Below are positions 1 to 8,497 of a DNA stretch of 36,050 nt, piece by piece (the stretch's first letter is position 1; every line of letters starts with the position of its first letter). Origin of the DNA: Selenomonadaceae bacterium (GTDB lineage: Bacteria; Bacillota; Negativicutes; Selenomonadales; Selenomonadaceae); NCBI GenBank assembly GCA_017535925.1, contig JAFXTD010000010.1, positions 1-36,050 on the forward strand, read 5' to 3'. The notes under the pieces are model-generated. The model ran no database searches and was not told where the DNA came from. It saw only the letters and a list, made by a program, of their open reading frames with translations. The position numbers were made by a program, and so were the translations under genes.

Positions 1-138
1 CAGGGATGTTTTTATAGCCGGACTAACGCCCTTTTCTTTTGCTACTTTTCTTTTGGGCGCTGCAAAAGAAAAGTAGATTTAAAATATAAAAATTATGATT
101 CGTCAATCGGAGTCGCCATTCCAATTTACCAACACACC
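1..138 (-). repeat. Truncated copy F of the structured dispersed repeat family
   Basis: This is one end of an element that begins before the window. It ends with a terminal repeat that reads AGGGTGTGTTGGTAAATT on the minus strand and abuts CTAG at 139-142. The internal perfect palindrome (arms CTACTTTTCTTTTG and its complement) matches the element at 33632-33846, as does the A/T-rich stretch after it. No coding potential is seen. The 139-193 stretch next to it holds nothing recognisable. Confidence 0.75.
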
Positions 139-193
139 CTAGAAAAAAAATGACCCCTGACCACTTTTATCATTCGCTTACGAGCAAAGCGTC

Positions 194-222
194 TTGTAAT
201 TTTAACGTTGCTGTGCTAATAT
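194..222 (+). promoter_or_regulatory. Probable sigma-70 type promoter of tig
   Basis: TTGTAA at 194-199 and TAATAT at 217-222 are separated by 17 bases, about 40 bases upstream of the tig start. An overlapping TATAAA at 220-225 is an alternative -10. Called by eye only. Confidence 0.45.
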
Positions 223-260
223 AAATGCCGCATTGCACAAAGAAATGGGAGGTTAAAGTT

Positions 261-1694
261 TTGAAACTGACTCAAAAAAAAATAGACGACTACACGATTG
301 AATTGACAGTTACAGAGGCGGCGGAAGAATTTTCCAAAGCGATAAAACATGCCGCAAAAGTTTTAAGTGAGCGCGTGACGATTCGCGGCTTCCGCAAAGG
401 CAGCAACATTCCCGCAAAAATTCTTGAGGCTCATCTCGGCAAAGGTGCAATCGTCAACGAGGCAAGCGAAATTTTATTGCAGAACGCCTCGCGCAAGGCA
501 TTCGGCATTTTGAATTTGCGCCCCGTCACCGAACCCAAAGCCGAAGTTGTCACAAACGAGGAAGGAAAAGATTTTGTCTTCACGTTGACTTTCACGCCCT
601 ATCCTCAAGCGACACTCGGTCAATACAAAAATCTTTTCGCGGAAAAAGTTGTTGAGCCCGTCACCGACGAAGATGTCGACAAGCAGTTGGAAGACATGCG
701 TGCACACCATGCCAACTTGATTGACGCGGCGGAAGGCGATTCGATTGTCAACGGCGATTTTATCACACTGGACTACACCGGCACTGTCAACGGCGAAAAA
801 TTTGCGGGCGGCGAGGCAAAAGACGCTCCGTTGGAAATCGGCGCGCACAAATTTATCGGCGACTTCGAGGAACAACTTATCGGCTTGAAAGTCGGCGAGG
901 AACGCACCGTCAAAGTCACCTTCCCCGATAACTATCATGCCAAAGACCTCGCGGGCAGAGATGCCGAATTCGCCTGCAAGATTAACAGCATTAAACACCG
1001 TGAACTTCCCGCGCTTGACGACGACTTTGCAAAGAAGGTCAGCACCTTCCAAACGCTCGACGAATACAAAGCCGACATTCGCAAGAACATGGAAGCCAAT
1101 GCCGCTCGCCGCGCAGACGAAAACCAACGCCAAGCGGTTCTCGACAAGGCAGTTGAAAATATGACGGTCGACGTTCCGCCTGTCATGATTGAAAATCGTA
1201 TTACTCAAATGATTAACGAACTCGACGCGCAACTTCGCTCACAAGGCATGAACCTCCAACAATACATGGCGTTTTCGGGACTCGACATGGACAAAATGCG
1301 CGAGGATTATCGCGAGGCAGCCAAGCAAAATGTTCTTACGGATATCATGCTTGAAAAAGTGGCAGCGGCAGAAAAAATTTCTGTCACCGAAGAAGAATTA
1401 AACATTGAGATTGAAATGATGTCACGGCTCTACAGGACACCGCCGAAACAAATCGTGAAGTTCTTGCAGAGCAACGGACAGTTGGAAAGCGTGGTTGCAA
1501 CGATACTTCGCCGCAAGACGATTAAATTTATTTTTGACAACATGGCGACCGACGAGGCTGCTTCCCAAGAGGCGGCGGCTCCCGCGCAAGAGGATAAACT
1601 TCCTCAACCGGAGGCAACACCCGTTAAACCTGAAACGGCACCCGCTAAACCTGAACCGGAAAAAGTACCCGTTGAAGCAGCGGACGAAAAATAA
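261..1694 (+). CDS. tig: Trigger factor, ribosome-associated chaperone/PPIase
   Basis: Trigger factor binds the ribosome near the exit tunnel and shields nascent chains. The ribosome-binding signature GFRKG lies at residues 43-47, an FKBP-like peptidyl-prolyl isomerase domain at about 150-240, and the C-terminal chaperone domain follows. I choose the TTG at 261 because GGGAGG sits 8 bases upstream and the product then begins like other trigger factors; an upstream in-frame ATG at 225 lacks a ribosome binding site. At 478 aa it is longer than the usual ~430. The excess is a low-complexity Pro/Ala/Glu/Lys tail after about residue 435. It heads the tig-clpP-clpX-lon cluster but is separated from clpP by a terminator. 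Confidence 0.95.
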   Translation: MKLTQKKIDDYTIELTVTEAAEEFSKAIKHAAKVLSERVTIRGFRKGSNIPAKILEAHLGKGAIVNEASEILLQNASRKAFGILNLRPVTEPKAEVVTNEEGKDFVFTLTFTPYPQATLGQYKNLFAEKVVEPVTDEDVDKQLEDMRAHHANLIDAAEGDSIVNGDFITLDYTGTVNGEKFAGGEAKDAPLEIGAHKFIGDFEEQLIGLKVGEERTVKVTFPDNYHAKDLAGRDAEFACKINSIKHRELPALDDDFAKKVSTFQTLDEYKADIRKNMEANAARRADENQRQAVLDKAVENMTVDVPPVMIENRITQMINELDAQLRSQGMNLQQYMAFSGLDMDKMREDYREAAKQNVLTDIMLEKVAAAEKISVTEEELNIEIEMMSRLYRTPPKQIVKFLQSNGQLESVVATILRRKTIKFIFDNMATDEAASQEAAAPAQEDKLPQPEATPVKPETAPAKPEPEKVPVEAADEK

Positions 1695-1711
1695 GACAGC
1701 TGAAAAATTTT

Positions 1712-1740
1712 AAGGGCGTAAATTTGAAACGCCCTTTTTT
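1712..1740 (+). terminator. Intrinsic terminator between tig and clpP
   Basis: A 7-bp stem AAGGGCG / CGCCCTT (1712-1718 with 1730-1736) is followed by a T tract. It lies just after the tig stop and 24 bases before the clpP start, so clpP expression depends on read-through or an unseen promoter. Confidence 0.8.
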
Positions 1741-1763
1741 GAAAACTTTATGAGGTGTTGAAT

Positions 1764-2360
1764 ATGGCTTATTATGTGCCGATGGTTATCGAGAAGACGA
1801 GCTACGGCGAACGCGCTTACGATATTTATTCGCGCCTGCTCAAAGACAGGATTGTTTTTTTGGGCGGCCCGATAAATGATGACGTTGCCAATTCGGTCGT
1901 CGCGCAGCTTTTGTTCCTCGAATCGGAAGACCCCGACAAAGATATTCATCTTTACATAAACAGTCCGGGCGGCGTAGTCACTGCGGGGCTTGCGATTTAC
2001 GATACAATGCAGTATATTAAACCTGATGTATCGACGATTTGCATAGGGCAGGCGGCGAGCATGGGCAGCTTGCTTTTGACGGCGGGCGCGAAAGGCAAAC
2101 GATATGCATTGCCTTTGGCAAGGATAATGATTCATCAACCGTTGGGCGGAGCGAGCGGTCAATCGACCGATATACAAATTCAAGCAAAAGAAATTTTGAG
2201 ACTGCGCGAGGTCGGAAACGATATTCTTTGCAAGCACACGGGACAGCCGCGAGAAAAAGTCATGGCGGACACGGAGCGCGACAACTTCATGACGGCAGAG
2301 GATGCCAAAGCTTACGGCTTGATCGACGACGTGATAACTCGTGCGGTTGCGGCGCAGTGA
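1764..2360 (+). CDS. clpP: ATP-dependent Clp protease proteolytic subunit ClpP
   Basis: This is the serine protease core that docks with ClpX to degrade unfolded or tagged cytosolic proteins. The catalytic triad is visible as Ser99 (in GQAASMGS), His124 (in MIHQPLGG) and Asp173 (in DTERDN). The oxyanion-loop motif SPGG is at 67-70. The start at ATG 1764 is supported by GAGGTG ending 6 bases upstream and gives 198 aa, normal for the family. No long N-terminal propeptide is present. The gene is followed by clpX, but a 258-base repeat-filled gap separates them. Confidence 0.97.
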   Translation: MAYYVPMVIEKTSYGERAYDIYSRLLKDRIVFLGGPINDDVANSVVAQLLFLESEDPDKDIHLYINSPGGVVTAGLAIYDTMQYIKPDVSTICIGQAASMGSLLLTAGAKGKRYALPLARIMIHQPLGGASGQSTDIQIQAKEILRLREVGNDILCKHTGQPREKVMADTERDNFMTAEDAKAYGLIDDVITRAVAAQ

Positions 2361-2376
2361 GCCCCTGTCTTTGATG

Positions 2377-2447
2377 GTAGGAACTAGTAAATAGGAACTG
2401 GGAACTAGTAGGGATTAGTGAACTGGTTCCTAGTTCCTAGTTCCTAC
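2377..2447. repeat. Inverted heptad-repeat unit (AGTTCCT type)
   Basis: The left arm repeats AGGAACT-like units and the right arm repeats AGTTCCT/CTAGTTC units, so the 71-base unit is an imperfect palindrome starting GTAGGAACTAG and ending CTAGTTCCTAC. It lies between clpP and clpX. Positions 2393-2418 match the flanks of the element at 33632-33846 and represent the uninterrupted site. Confidence 0.8.
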
Positions 2448-2574
2448 AAGAAAAAACGCCTCGCGGGGGCGTTCGTCATTCATTGTTCGGAGGTTGCGAT
2501 TACCCGCAGCCCGATGTGCCCGCAAAAAAACTTCCGTGTTTTTGTTGCGGGCGGCGCGCGTCCATGCGCGCCTC
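2448..2574 (+). repeat. Copy A (right half) of the structured dispersed repeat
   Basis: It contains the CGCC-TCGC-GGGGGCG hairpin, a CCCGCAA...TTGCGGG hairpin with a TTCC loop, and a final GGCGCGC-gtccat-GCGCGCC hairpin. The same order and loops occur in copies B and C, but the stem bases differ in a compensated way. The first long hairpin is missing; the heptad palindrome stands in its place. It lies just upstream of clpX and may be in its 5' leader. Confidence 0.75.
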
Positions 2575-2618
2575 TTTTGACAATTAATAATCACTTACCG
2601 CTATCGGGAGGTGGGAGT

Positions 2619-3890
2619 GTGTTGAAATTCGGAAATAATCGCGACGAATTGCGTTGCTCTTTTTGTGACAAGTCCGAGCACGCCGTAAGAAAATTAATCG
2701 CCGGCAAGGGCGTTTATATCTGCGACAGCTGCATTGAGATTTGCAACGAGATTTTGCAACGGGATACGGAAGAGGAAGAAAGCTCCGTCGTCGGCACAAA
2801 TAAATTGCCGAAGCCCAAAGAAATTTGCGCTCGGCTCGACGAATATGTTATCGGGCAGGAGGATGCGAAGAAAACTCTTTCGGTCGCCGTCTACAATCAT
2901 TACAAAAGAATCGGGCAAGCAAAAAGCGGCAAGTCGGATATCGAATTGCAGAAGTCGAATATCATGATGATTGGTCCTACGGGTTGCGGCAAGACTCTTC
3001 TGGCTCAAACGCTGGCAAAAATTTTGAAAGTACCGCTCGCCATAGTCGATGCCAATTCTTTGACGGAGGCGGGCTACGTAGGAGACGATGTCGAAGATGT
3101 TTTGCTTGCGCTGATTCAATCCGCGAACGGTGACATTGTAAAAACGGAACGCGGAATCATTTACATTGACGAAATTGACAAAATCGCTCGCAAGCAGGGA
3201 ATGCACCGCGATATTTCGGGTGAAGGCGTTCAGCAAGCTCTGTTGAAAGTTTTGGAAGGCACGCAAGTCAATGTTCAAATGCCCGCCCGTCAAGGTCAAA
3301 TGCAAATGCAACCGCCCGAAACTTTGACGATTAACACGAAAAATATTTTGTTCATTTGCGGCGGCGCGTTCAATGACCTCGACAAAATCATAGAGAAACG
3401 CACCAAAGGAGCTCAAGTCGGTTTCGGGGCGGCGGTCGAATCAAAAGACGAAAAGGATGTCGGAAAAACCTTGCGTGATGTTCAGCCGGACGATTTGATA
3501 AATTACGGCTTGATACCCGAATTCGTCGGGCGGTTGCCGGTTGCCGTGACTTTGGACGCGCCGGACGAAAATTCTTTGGTTGAAATTTTGACCAAGCCGA
3601 AAAATGCATTGGTTAAACAATATCAAAAGCTCATGGAGATGGACGGAGCAAAACTCAATTTCGAAGACGAGGCATTGCGGCTCATAGCAAAAGAGGCGAT
3701 TCAACGTAAGACGGGCGCACGCGGCTTGCGTTCCATACTTGAAAGAATCATGCGCAACGTTATGTTCGAGGTGCCCAGTGTCGGCGGCAATACCGTTTGC
3801 ACCGTCACGAAAGAAGACGTTCTCTTTAATCAAGAACCCAAACTAAGAGCGAATATCAGAAGGACGCGGCGGACTTCTTCTTCGCAATAA
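2619..3890 (+). CDS. clpX: ATP-dependent Clp protease ATP-binding subunit ClpX
   Basis: ClpX is the AAA+ unfoldase that feeds substrates to ClpP. The N-terminal zinc-binding domain shows CSFC ... CDSC (C4 type), followed by Walker A GPTGCGKT, which has Cys where Ser is common, Walker B IIYIDEID, and a sensor/C-terminal domain containing [10 protein letters not shown] place the start at GTG 2619 (TTG 2622 is equally possible) because GGGAGGTGGG precedes it and homology begins at KFG. The longer upstream frame runs through repeat DNA and is not coding. About 423 aa, normal length. Confidence 0.96.
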   Translation: MLKFGNNRDELRCSFCDKSEHAVRKLIAGKGVYICDSCIEICNEILQRDTEEEESSVVGTNKLPKPKEICARLDEYVIGQEDAKKTLSVAVYNHYKRIGQAKSGKSDIELQKSNIMMIGPTGCGKTLLAQTLAKILKVPLAIVDANSLTEAGYVGDDVEDVLLALIQSANGDIVKTERGIIYIDEIDKIARKQGMHRDISGEGVQQALLKVLEGTQVNVQMPARQGQMQMQPPETLTINTKNILFICGGAFNDLDKIIEKRTKGAQVGFGAAVESKDEKDVGKTLRDVQPDDLINYGLIPEFVGRLPVAVTLDAPDENSLVEILTKPKNALVKQYQKLMEMDGAKLNFEDEALRLIAKEAIQRKTGARGLRSILERIMRNVMFEVPSVGGNTVCTVTKEDVLFNQEPKLRANIRRTRRTSSSQ

Positions 3891-3954
3891 AGGATTCGGA
3901 GGCGGCTCAAAAGTTCCCTTCATGAGCATTAAACCGCCGAAGGAGGTTTTTCAA

Positions 3955-6267
3955 ATGGCTGAGAAAGTTACGTTGCCGCTCGTGGCACTCAGAGGAATTG
4001 TCGTCTTTCCGAATATGATTATGCATTTGGATGTTGGTCGCGATAATTCCATTCAAGCACTCGAAGCGGCAATGGTCGGTAATCGCCGGATATTTCTGGT
4101 TGCACAAATGGACACGGATAACGATTCGCCCGAAGAGGAAGATCTTTATGAAGTCGGAACTGTCTCGGAGATTCGACAAATAATTAAGTTGCCTGACGGC
4201 AATGTTCGCGTTTTGGTCGAGGGCATCAATCGCGGCATCATGCGTGAATATCACGACGAAGGCAAATTCGTTGAGGTCGTCGTTGAAATTCACGAGGACA
4301 CTTGGGAAGATACTATGGAGACGGAGGCTCTGGTTCGCGGCGTCATACATCAATTCGAGGAGTGGGTCAAGTTAAGCAAGCGCATTCCTTCCGAAACTTT
4401 CGTTGCCGTGACTATCCTTGAAGATTTCGGAAGATTGGCTGATTTGGTTGCCAGTCACTTGAATTTGAAACTTGACGCCAAGCAGGAAATTTTGGGTTGC
4501 CTGAACGTTGAGAAGCGGCTTGAGAAACTTTATGTCATCTTGGCTCGTGAGTTGGAAGTTCTTCAAATGGAGTCGCAGATAAGCAAGCGCGTTCGCAACC
4601 AGATTGAAAAATTTCAAAAGGATCATTACCTGCGCGAACAACTCAAGGCGATTCACAAGGAACTCGGCGAGGACGAGGACGCGGCGGAAGAAACTTCGGG
4701 CTATCGCAAAAAATTGGAGGAAGGCGATTATCCCGAAGAAGTCAAAACGATTGTCGACAAGGAATTGAAACGCTTGGAAAAAATCCCGTCGATGTCTTCG
4801 GAAGGCAACGTGATACGCACCTACCTCGATTGGTTGATTGAATTGCCTTGGCGAGTGTCGACAGACGATTCAATGGACATAGCGGAGGCGGCGAAGGTAC
4901 TCGACGAAGACCACTACGGACTTGAAAAAGTCAAAGAGCGCATCTTGGACTTCTTGGCAGTCAAGGCACTGACCAAAGACAAGCCCGCCCCGATTTTGTG
5001 TTTGGTGGGTCCGCCCGGCGTCGGCAAAACTTCTTTGGCGTCGTCGGTTGCAAAAGCTATGGGCAGAAAATTTATTCGGGCAAGTTTGGGCGGCATACGT
5101 GACGAGGCAGAAATTCGCGGGCACAGACGCACTTACGTCGGAGCTTTGCCGGGGCGAATCATTCAAGGCATAAAAAAAGCCGGCGCGAACAATCCCGTGT
5201 TCCTTCTCGACGAAATTGACAAGCTCGGCAAGGACGGTTATGCGGGCGACCCTTCCGCTGCGTTGCTTGAAGTCCTCGACCCCGCGCAGAATAATTCTTT
5301 TGTCGACCACTACATTGACACGCCGTTTGATTTGTCAAAAGTTTTGTGGATAGTCACGGCGAACAATCCCGTTACGATACCGAAGCCTCTGCGCGACCGC
5401 ATGGAAATTATCACGTTGTCCAGCTACACCGAACAAGAGAAATTGGAAATTGCGCGACGCTATCTGACCAAGCGACAGAAAGAAGAAAACGGACTCAAAG
5501 GCGGCGACTTGGTTTTCACGAAAGGCGTCCTTCAAGAAATTATCGCCGAATATACTCGTGAATCGGGTGTCCGTGAGCTTGAAAGGTTAATCGGGCAGGC
5601 GTGTCGTAAAGCTGCCAGAAAAATCGTCGAAGGTCACGAGGGCGTCGTCTACATTACCAAGAAAAATCTGCACGACTTTTTGGGGCGTCCGAAATTCCTC
5701 AAGACACACGCCGAAAAGCAACCTCAAATCGGCGTCTCAACCGGCATGGCTTGGACGGAAGTCGGCGGCGATATCATCCCGACGGAAGCCATAGTCCTAA
5801 AAGGCAACGGCAAATTACTTTTGACCGGCAAGCTCGGCGAAGTCATGCAGGAGTCCGCGCAGGCAGGTTTGACTTATATCCGCAGCCGCAGTGACTTGAT
5901 GAAACTTGCCGACGACTTTTACGAGAAAAATGATATTCACGTTCACGTGCCCGAAGGTGCCGTTCCCAAAGACGGACCGAGCGCGGGCATTACTATGGCG
6001 ACCGCAATGATTTCCGCCTTGACGAAGAAGAAAGTTCGCAGTGATGTTGCAATGACCGGCGAAATTACTTTGCGAGGAAATGTCTTGCCGATTGGCGGGC
6101 TCAAAGAAAAAGTTCTTGCGGCTTATCGCGAGGGAATGCACACAATTATCCTGCCGAAAGAAAACGCACCCGACCTCGAAGATATTCCAAAGAGCGTCCG
6201 CGAAAAATTGGAATTCGTGCCCGTCGAAAACATGGACGAGGTTTTGAAGACCGCGCTTCTTCAGTGA
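3955..6267 (+). CDS. lon: ATP-dependent protease Lon (LonA type)
   Basis: Lon is a cytosolic AAA+ serine protease that degrades damaged and short-lived regulatory proteins. The order is an N-terminal substrate-binding domain, coiled helical region, AAA+ module with Walker A GPPGVGKT (about residue 352) and Walker B VFLLDEID, then the protease domain. Catalytic Ser lies in KDGPSAG (about 675) and Lys in GGLKEKV (about 717). ATG 3955 is preferred over ATG 3922 because AAGGAGGT sits 7 bases before it. 770 aa, standard. It follows clpX by 64 bases with no terminator seen, and is followed at 11 bases by a toxin-antitoxin-like pair. Confidence 0.96.
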   Translation: MAEKVTLPLVALRGIVVFPNMIMHLDVGRDNSIQALEAAMVGNRRIFLVAQMDTDNDSPEEEDLYEVGTVSEIRQIIKLPDGNVRVLVEGINRGIMREYHDEGKFVEVVVEIHEDTWEDTMETEALVRGVIHQFEEWVKLSKRIPSETFVAVTILEDFGRLADLVASHLNLKLDAKQEILGCLNVEKRLEKLYVILARELEVLQMESQISKRVRNQIEKFQKDHYLREQLKAIHKELGEDEDAAEETSGYRKKLEEGDYPEEVKTIVDKELKRLEKIPSMSSEGNVIRTYLDWLIELPWRVSTDDSMDIAEAAKVLDEDHYGLEKVKERILDFLAVKALTKDKPAPILCLVGPPGVGKTSLASSVAKAMGRKFIRASLGGIRDEAEIRGHRRTYVGALPGRIIQGIKKAGANNPVFLLDEIDKLGKDGYAGDPSAALLEVLDPAQNNSFVDHYIDTPFDLSKVLWIVTANNPVTIPKPLRDRMEIITLSSYTEQEKLEIARRYLTKRQKEENGLKGGDLVFTKGVLQEIIAEYTRESGVRELERLIGQACRKAARKIVEGHEGVVYITKKNLHDFLGRPKFLKTHAEKQPQIGVSTGMAWTEVGGDIIPTEAIVLKGNGKLLLTGKLGEVMQESAQAGLTYIRSRSDLMKLADDFYEKNDIHVHVPEGAVPKDGPSAGITMATAMISALTKKKVRSDVAMTGEITLRGNVLPIGGLKEKVLAAYREGMHTIILPKENAPDLEDIPKSVREKLEFVPVENMDEVLKTALLQ

Positions 6268-6278
6268 GGAGGATTTTT

Positions 6279-6476
6279 ATGGATAACGAAAAACGCTACT
6301 GCAGCATTGAAGAATCGATTATCGAGGCGTGTAAGGAAGTCAATTTGATGCGCAAAGGCTTGTTGCCCGAAGGCGGCGATTGGCGTGATTGGATTGCAGA
6401 ACTTAGAGAAAAATATAAAGATGATTTGGCAGAAGAAGAAATTGTCGTCCCGAAGAAAAAGGTTGCTTTAAGATGA
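6279..6476 (+). CDS. Small acidic protein, putative antitoxin of a RelE-like pair
   Basis: This is a 65-aa charged protein beginning MDNEKRYCSIEESI and ending in a Lys-rich tail. I see no clear helix-turn-helix or ribbon-helix-helix motif. The ATG at 6279 has GAGGAGG 6 bases upstream; an earlier GTG overlapping the lon stop is less likely. Its stop codon overlaps the start of the next gene (ATGA), the usual arrangement of antitoxin before toxin. The role is inferred only from size, charge and its RelE-like partner. It is co-directional with lon, and Lon commonly degrades type II antitoxins. Confidence 0.6.
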   Translation: MDNEKRYCSIEESIIEACKEVNLMRKGLLPEGGDWRDWIAELREKYKDDLAEEEIVVPKKKVALR

Positions 6477-6826
6477 TAATTGAACGCAGTAAAAAAATAA
6501 ACAGTGACATCGACTACTACATCAGGAAAAAGAAATACAAAAAAATTCTTGATGATATAAGTTCAATACTTCCGGATTTGGAAGCGGGCAATCTCGTCGG
6601 TGACAAGCTTGAGGGTTTCAACTTACCCGAAGGCGCGGCTCTCTACAAAGTCCGCATTGCGAACACTTCGGCGAACGTCGGCAAGTCAAACGGATTCCGC
6701 CTCATCTACTACGTCGCGATTGAGGATAAAATCTACCTTTTAACAATTTACTCGAAGAAAGACGACGAACGCATTCCCAACGACGCACAAATTGCCATGC
6801 TCGTCGGCAACACGCTTGAATTTTGA
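6473..6826 (+). CDS. RelE/HigB-like toxin family protein
   Basis: This 117-aa basic protein has the layout of the RelE/HigB mRNA-interferase family. An N-terminal helical part is followed by beta strands with YKVRIAN, GKSNGFRLIYYV and IYLLTIYSKKDDE, the last two typical of the toxin fold's C-terminal sheet. Such toxins cleave ribosome-bound mRNA and are neutralised by the partner antitoxin. It overlaps the upstream 65-aa gene by 4 bases, so translation is probably coupled. The pair sits between lon and engB, genes that are commonly neighbours in Firmicutes, which suggests insertion. Activity is not provable from sequence. Confidence 0.7.
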   Translation: MIIERSKKINSDIDYYIRKKKYKKILDDISSILPDLEAGNLVGDKLEGFNLPEGAALYKVRIANTSANVGKSNGFRLIYYVAIEDKIYLLTIYSKKDDERIPNDAQIAMLVGNTLEF

Positions 6827-6836
6827 ACAAGGATTC

Positions 6837-6869
6837 GCCTTCCGAAAATCGGAGGGCAAATTTTTTTTT
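6837..6869 (+). terminator. Intrinsic terminator after the toxin gene
   Basis: GCCTTCCG pairs with CGGAGGGC (one wobble) around an AAAAT loop and is followed after AAA by nine Ts. It lies immediately before the engB ribosome binding site, so it would limit read-through from lon and the toxin pair into engB. Confidence 0.6.
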
Positions 6870-6881
6870 GGAGGAATTGAT

Positions 6882-7493
6882 ATGGAAGTAACGATTATCA
6901 AAAGCGAATATGTGACTTCGGCGGTGAGCAGGGCTACTTGTCCCGAAGAACCTCTGCCGGAAATTGTCTTTGTCGGTCGTTCAAATGTCGGCAAGTCCTC
7001 GCTGATTAACTCTTTGACCAACAGAAAATCTTTGGCGCGAACTTCGGGCACACCCGGCAAGACGCAGACGATAAATTTTTTTCGTGTCGAATTGAAAATC
7101 GAAGACACCCGCCGCGAATTTTATTTGGTCGATTTGCCCGGCTACGGCTACGCCAAAACCTCGAAGACCAATCGCAAACTCTGGGCAAAATTCATCGACG
7201 AATATCTTTCAAGCCGCCGCGATATAAAATTTGTCTGCCAACTGATTGACATGCGACACGCGCCCATGAAATCCGATTTGGAATCATTCGCAAGCCTCGT
7301 CGAAAAAAATTTGCCCGTGCTGATTGTCGCAACCAAGTCAGATAAAGTCCCGAAGACTTCACGAAAAAAAAACCTCGACATCATCGGAAACGCCTTGGGC
7401 GTCGAGGAAGAATCTCTTTTGCCTTACTCCTCACAAAAAAATGAAGGTCGTTCAGATTTGCTTGACGTTATCGCAAATTCTTTGATAAAATAG
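6882..7493 (+). CDS. engB: Ribosome biogenesis GTPase EngB (YsxC/YihA)
   Basis: This essential small GTPase is needed for assembly of the large ribosomal subunit. The motifs appear in order: G1 GRSNVGKS (about residue 34), a TPGKTQ switch region, G3 DLPGYG, G4 TKSD and G5 YSS. The ATG at 6882 follows GGAGGA by 6 bases; the longer upstream frame runs through the terminator and is rejected. 203 aa, normal. The neighbour lon fits the conserved lon-engB context, here interrupted by the toxin-antitoxin-like pair. Confidence 0.95.
   Translation: MEVTIIKSEYVTSAVSRATCPEEPLPEIVFVGRSNVGKSSLINSLTNRKSLARTSGTPGKTQTINFFRVELKIEDTRREFYLVDLPGYGYAKTSKTNRKLWAKFIDEYLSSRRDIKFVCQLIDMRHAPMKSDLESFASLVEKNLPVLIVATKSDKVPKTSRKKNLDIIGNALGVEEESLLPYSSQKNEGRSDLLDVIANSLIK
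7462..7491 (+). promoter_or_regulatory. Probable promoter of ahbA-ahbB inside the engB 3' end
   Basis: TTGACG (7462-7467) and TAAAAT (7486-7491) are spaced by 18 bases and end about 47 bases before the ahbA start. The hexamers overlap the last engB codons. Confidence 0.5.
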
Positions 7494-7538
7494 CGGCAGA
7501 AAATTTGCGTCGTGAGCAGAGGCGGAGGAGAGTTTAAC

Positions 7539-7997
7539 ATGATGAGGCTGTCGAGTTTCGATAAGGCATTGTTGAACGAATTGCAGGGCAACATACCGAT
7601 TTGCAGTCATCCGTTCGCGGAATTGGCAGCGCGACTCGGTACGGACGAGGAAACCGTGCTTGCCGGAGTGCGTTCACTGAAGGCGGCGGGCTTCTTAAGG
7701 AGAATAGGAGCTTTCTTTGATTCGAATCGGTTGGGCTATCAAGGGACGTTGGTTGCGCTCAAAGTCGAGCCGTCAGCTGTCAGTGCCGTCGCGGAGGCAA
7801 TCAATCGTTATCCCGGCACAACTCACAATTACGAACGCGAAGGGATTTACAATTTGTGGTTCACCTTGTTGACGCCCTGCGCCGAATACGAATCGAATAT
7901 CTTGTCGGAAATAAGGTCGCTTGACGGTGTGGAAGATATGTTGCGTCTCAAGGCGAACAAGCGGTACAAAGTCAATGTGCAGTTCAAACTCCAATAG
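7539..7997 (+). CDS. ahbA: Siroheme decarboxylase subunit AhbA (Lrp/AsnC-like fold)
   Basis: AhbA with AhbB removes two acetate carboxyl groups from siroheme to give didecarboxysiroheme in the alternative heme route of anaerobes. The protein has an N-terminal winged-helix region and a C-terminal Lrp-type sheet, so it resembles an AsnC regulator. The motif THNYERE ... YNLWFTL corresponds to the conserved His/Tyr region of the AhbA/B and NirDLGH group rather than to a regulator. ATG 7539 has GGAGGAG 8 bases upstream, giving 152 aa. The tandem pairing with a second member, 17 bases downstream, strongly supports the enzyme call. No other heme genes are in the window. Confidence 0.8.
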   Translation: MMRLSSFDKALLNELQGNIPICSHPFAELAARLGTDEETVLAGVRSLKAAGFLRRIGAFFDSNRLGYQGTLVALKVEPSAVSAVAEAINRYPGTTHNYEREGIYNLWFTLLTPCAEYESNILSEIRSLDGVEDMLRLKANKRYKVNVQFKLQ

Positions 7998-8014
7998 CTC
8001 GGAGGTCGTGTCGA

Positions 8015-8485
8015 ATGTTGAGTCGGCAGGATAAAGAGATAATCAAAGTGTTGCAGGAGGAGTTCCCGCTTTGCGAGGAGCCTTACAAAATTTTGGCGGA
8101 ACGTGTCGGCATTACGGAGGAAGAATTTTTGCGGCGCGTGAAAGAACTTCTCGACGAAAAAAAAATTCGCAAGATGGGAGCCGTACTCCGTCACCGCGAA
8201 ATTGGTTTCAAAGCTAATGCGTTGTGTGCTTGGAAAGTGTCGCCCGATAAGCTCGACGAAACTGCAAGCGTCATGAGTTCAAATGCCGCCGTTTCTCATT
8301 GCTACGACCGGACGCCTTTGCCGAATTGGAATTATAATCTTTATACAATGATTCATGCCGCGACTCGTGAAGAATGTGACAGGATTATCGGTGCTCTTGC
8401 CGACGCGACAGGCATTACCGATTACAAAATCCTCTACACCAAGCGCGAGTGGAAGAAAGCCGCCATGAAGTATTTCAGAGAGTAA
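8015..8485 (+). CDS. ahbB: Siroheme decarboxylase subunit AhbB (Lrp/AsnC-like fold)
   Basis: This is the second subunit of the siroheme decarboxylase. It has a winged-helix N-terminus, the segment IRKMGAVLRHREIGF, and the diagnostic SHCYDR ... WNYNLYTMIHA, which carries the His and Tyr conserved in AhbB/NirD-type proteins. ATG 8015 follows GGAGGT by 8 bases; 156 aa. It is co-transcribed with ahbA and is followed by structured repeat copy B, whose last hairpin can act as terminator. It would be mislabelled as an Lrp/AsnC transcription factor by fold alone. I prefer the enzyme because both neighbours match the two-subunit pattern. Confidence 0.82.
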   Translation: MLSRQDKEIIKVLQEEFPLCEEPYKILAERVGITEEEFLRRVKELLDEKKIRKMGAVLRHREIGFKANALCAWKVSPDKLDETASVMSSNAAVSHCYDRTPLPNWNYNLYTMIHAATREECDRIIGALADATGITDYKILYTKREWKKAAMKYFRE

Positions 8486-8497
8486 GCGGGAGAGGTT

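Noticed and set aside
474-1232. 252-aa minus-strand ORF inside tig
   Set aside because: Antisense shadow of a certain gene, with no domain or start signal. The same applies to 9763-10629, 2694-3416 and 17978-19075.
2577-2605. clpX promoter from the perfect TTGACA at 2577-2582
   Set aside because: No acceptable -10 box lies at 16-18 bases spacing.
7539-8485. Pair of Lrp/AsnC transcription regulators
   Set aside because: Tandem two-subunit layout and the conserved His/Tyr motifs favour siroheme decarboxylase.
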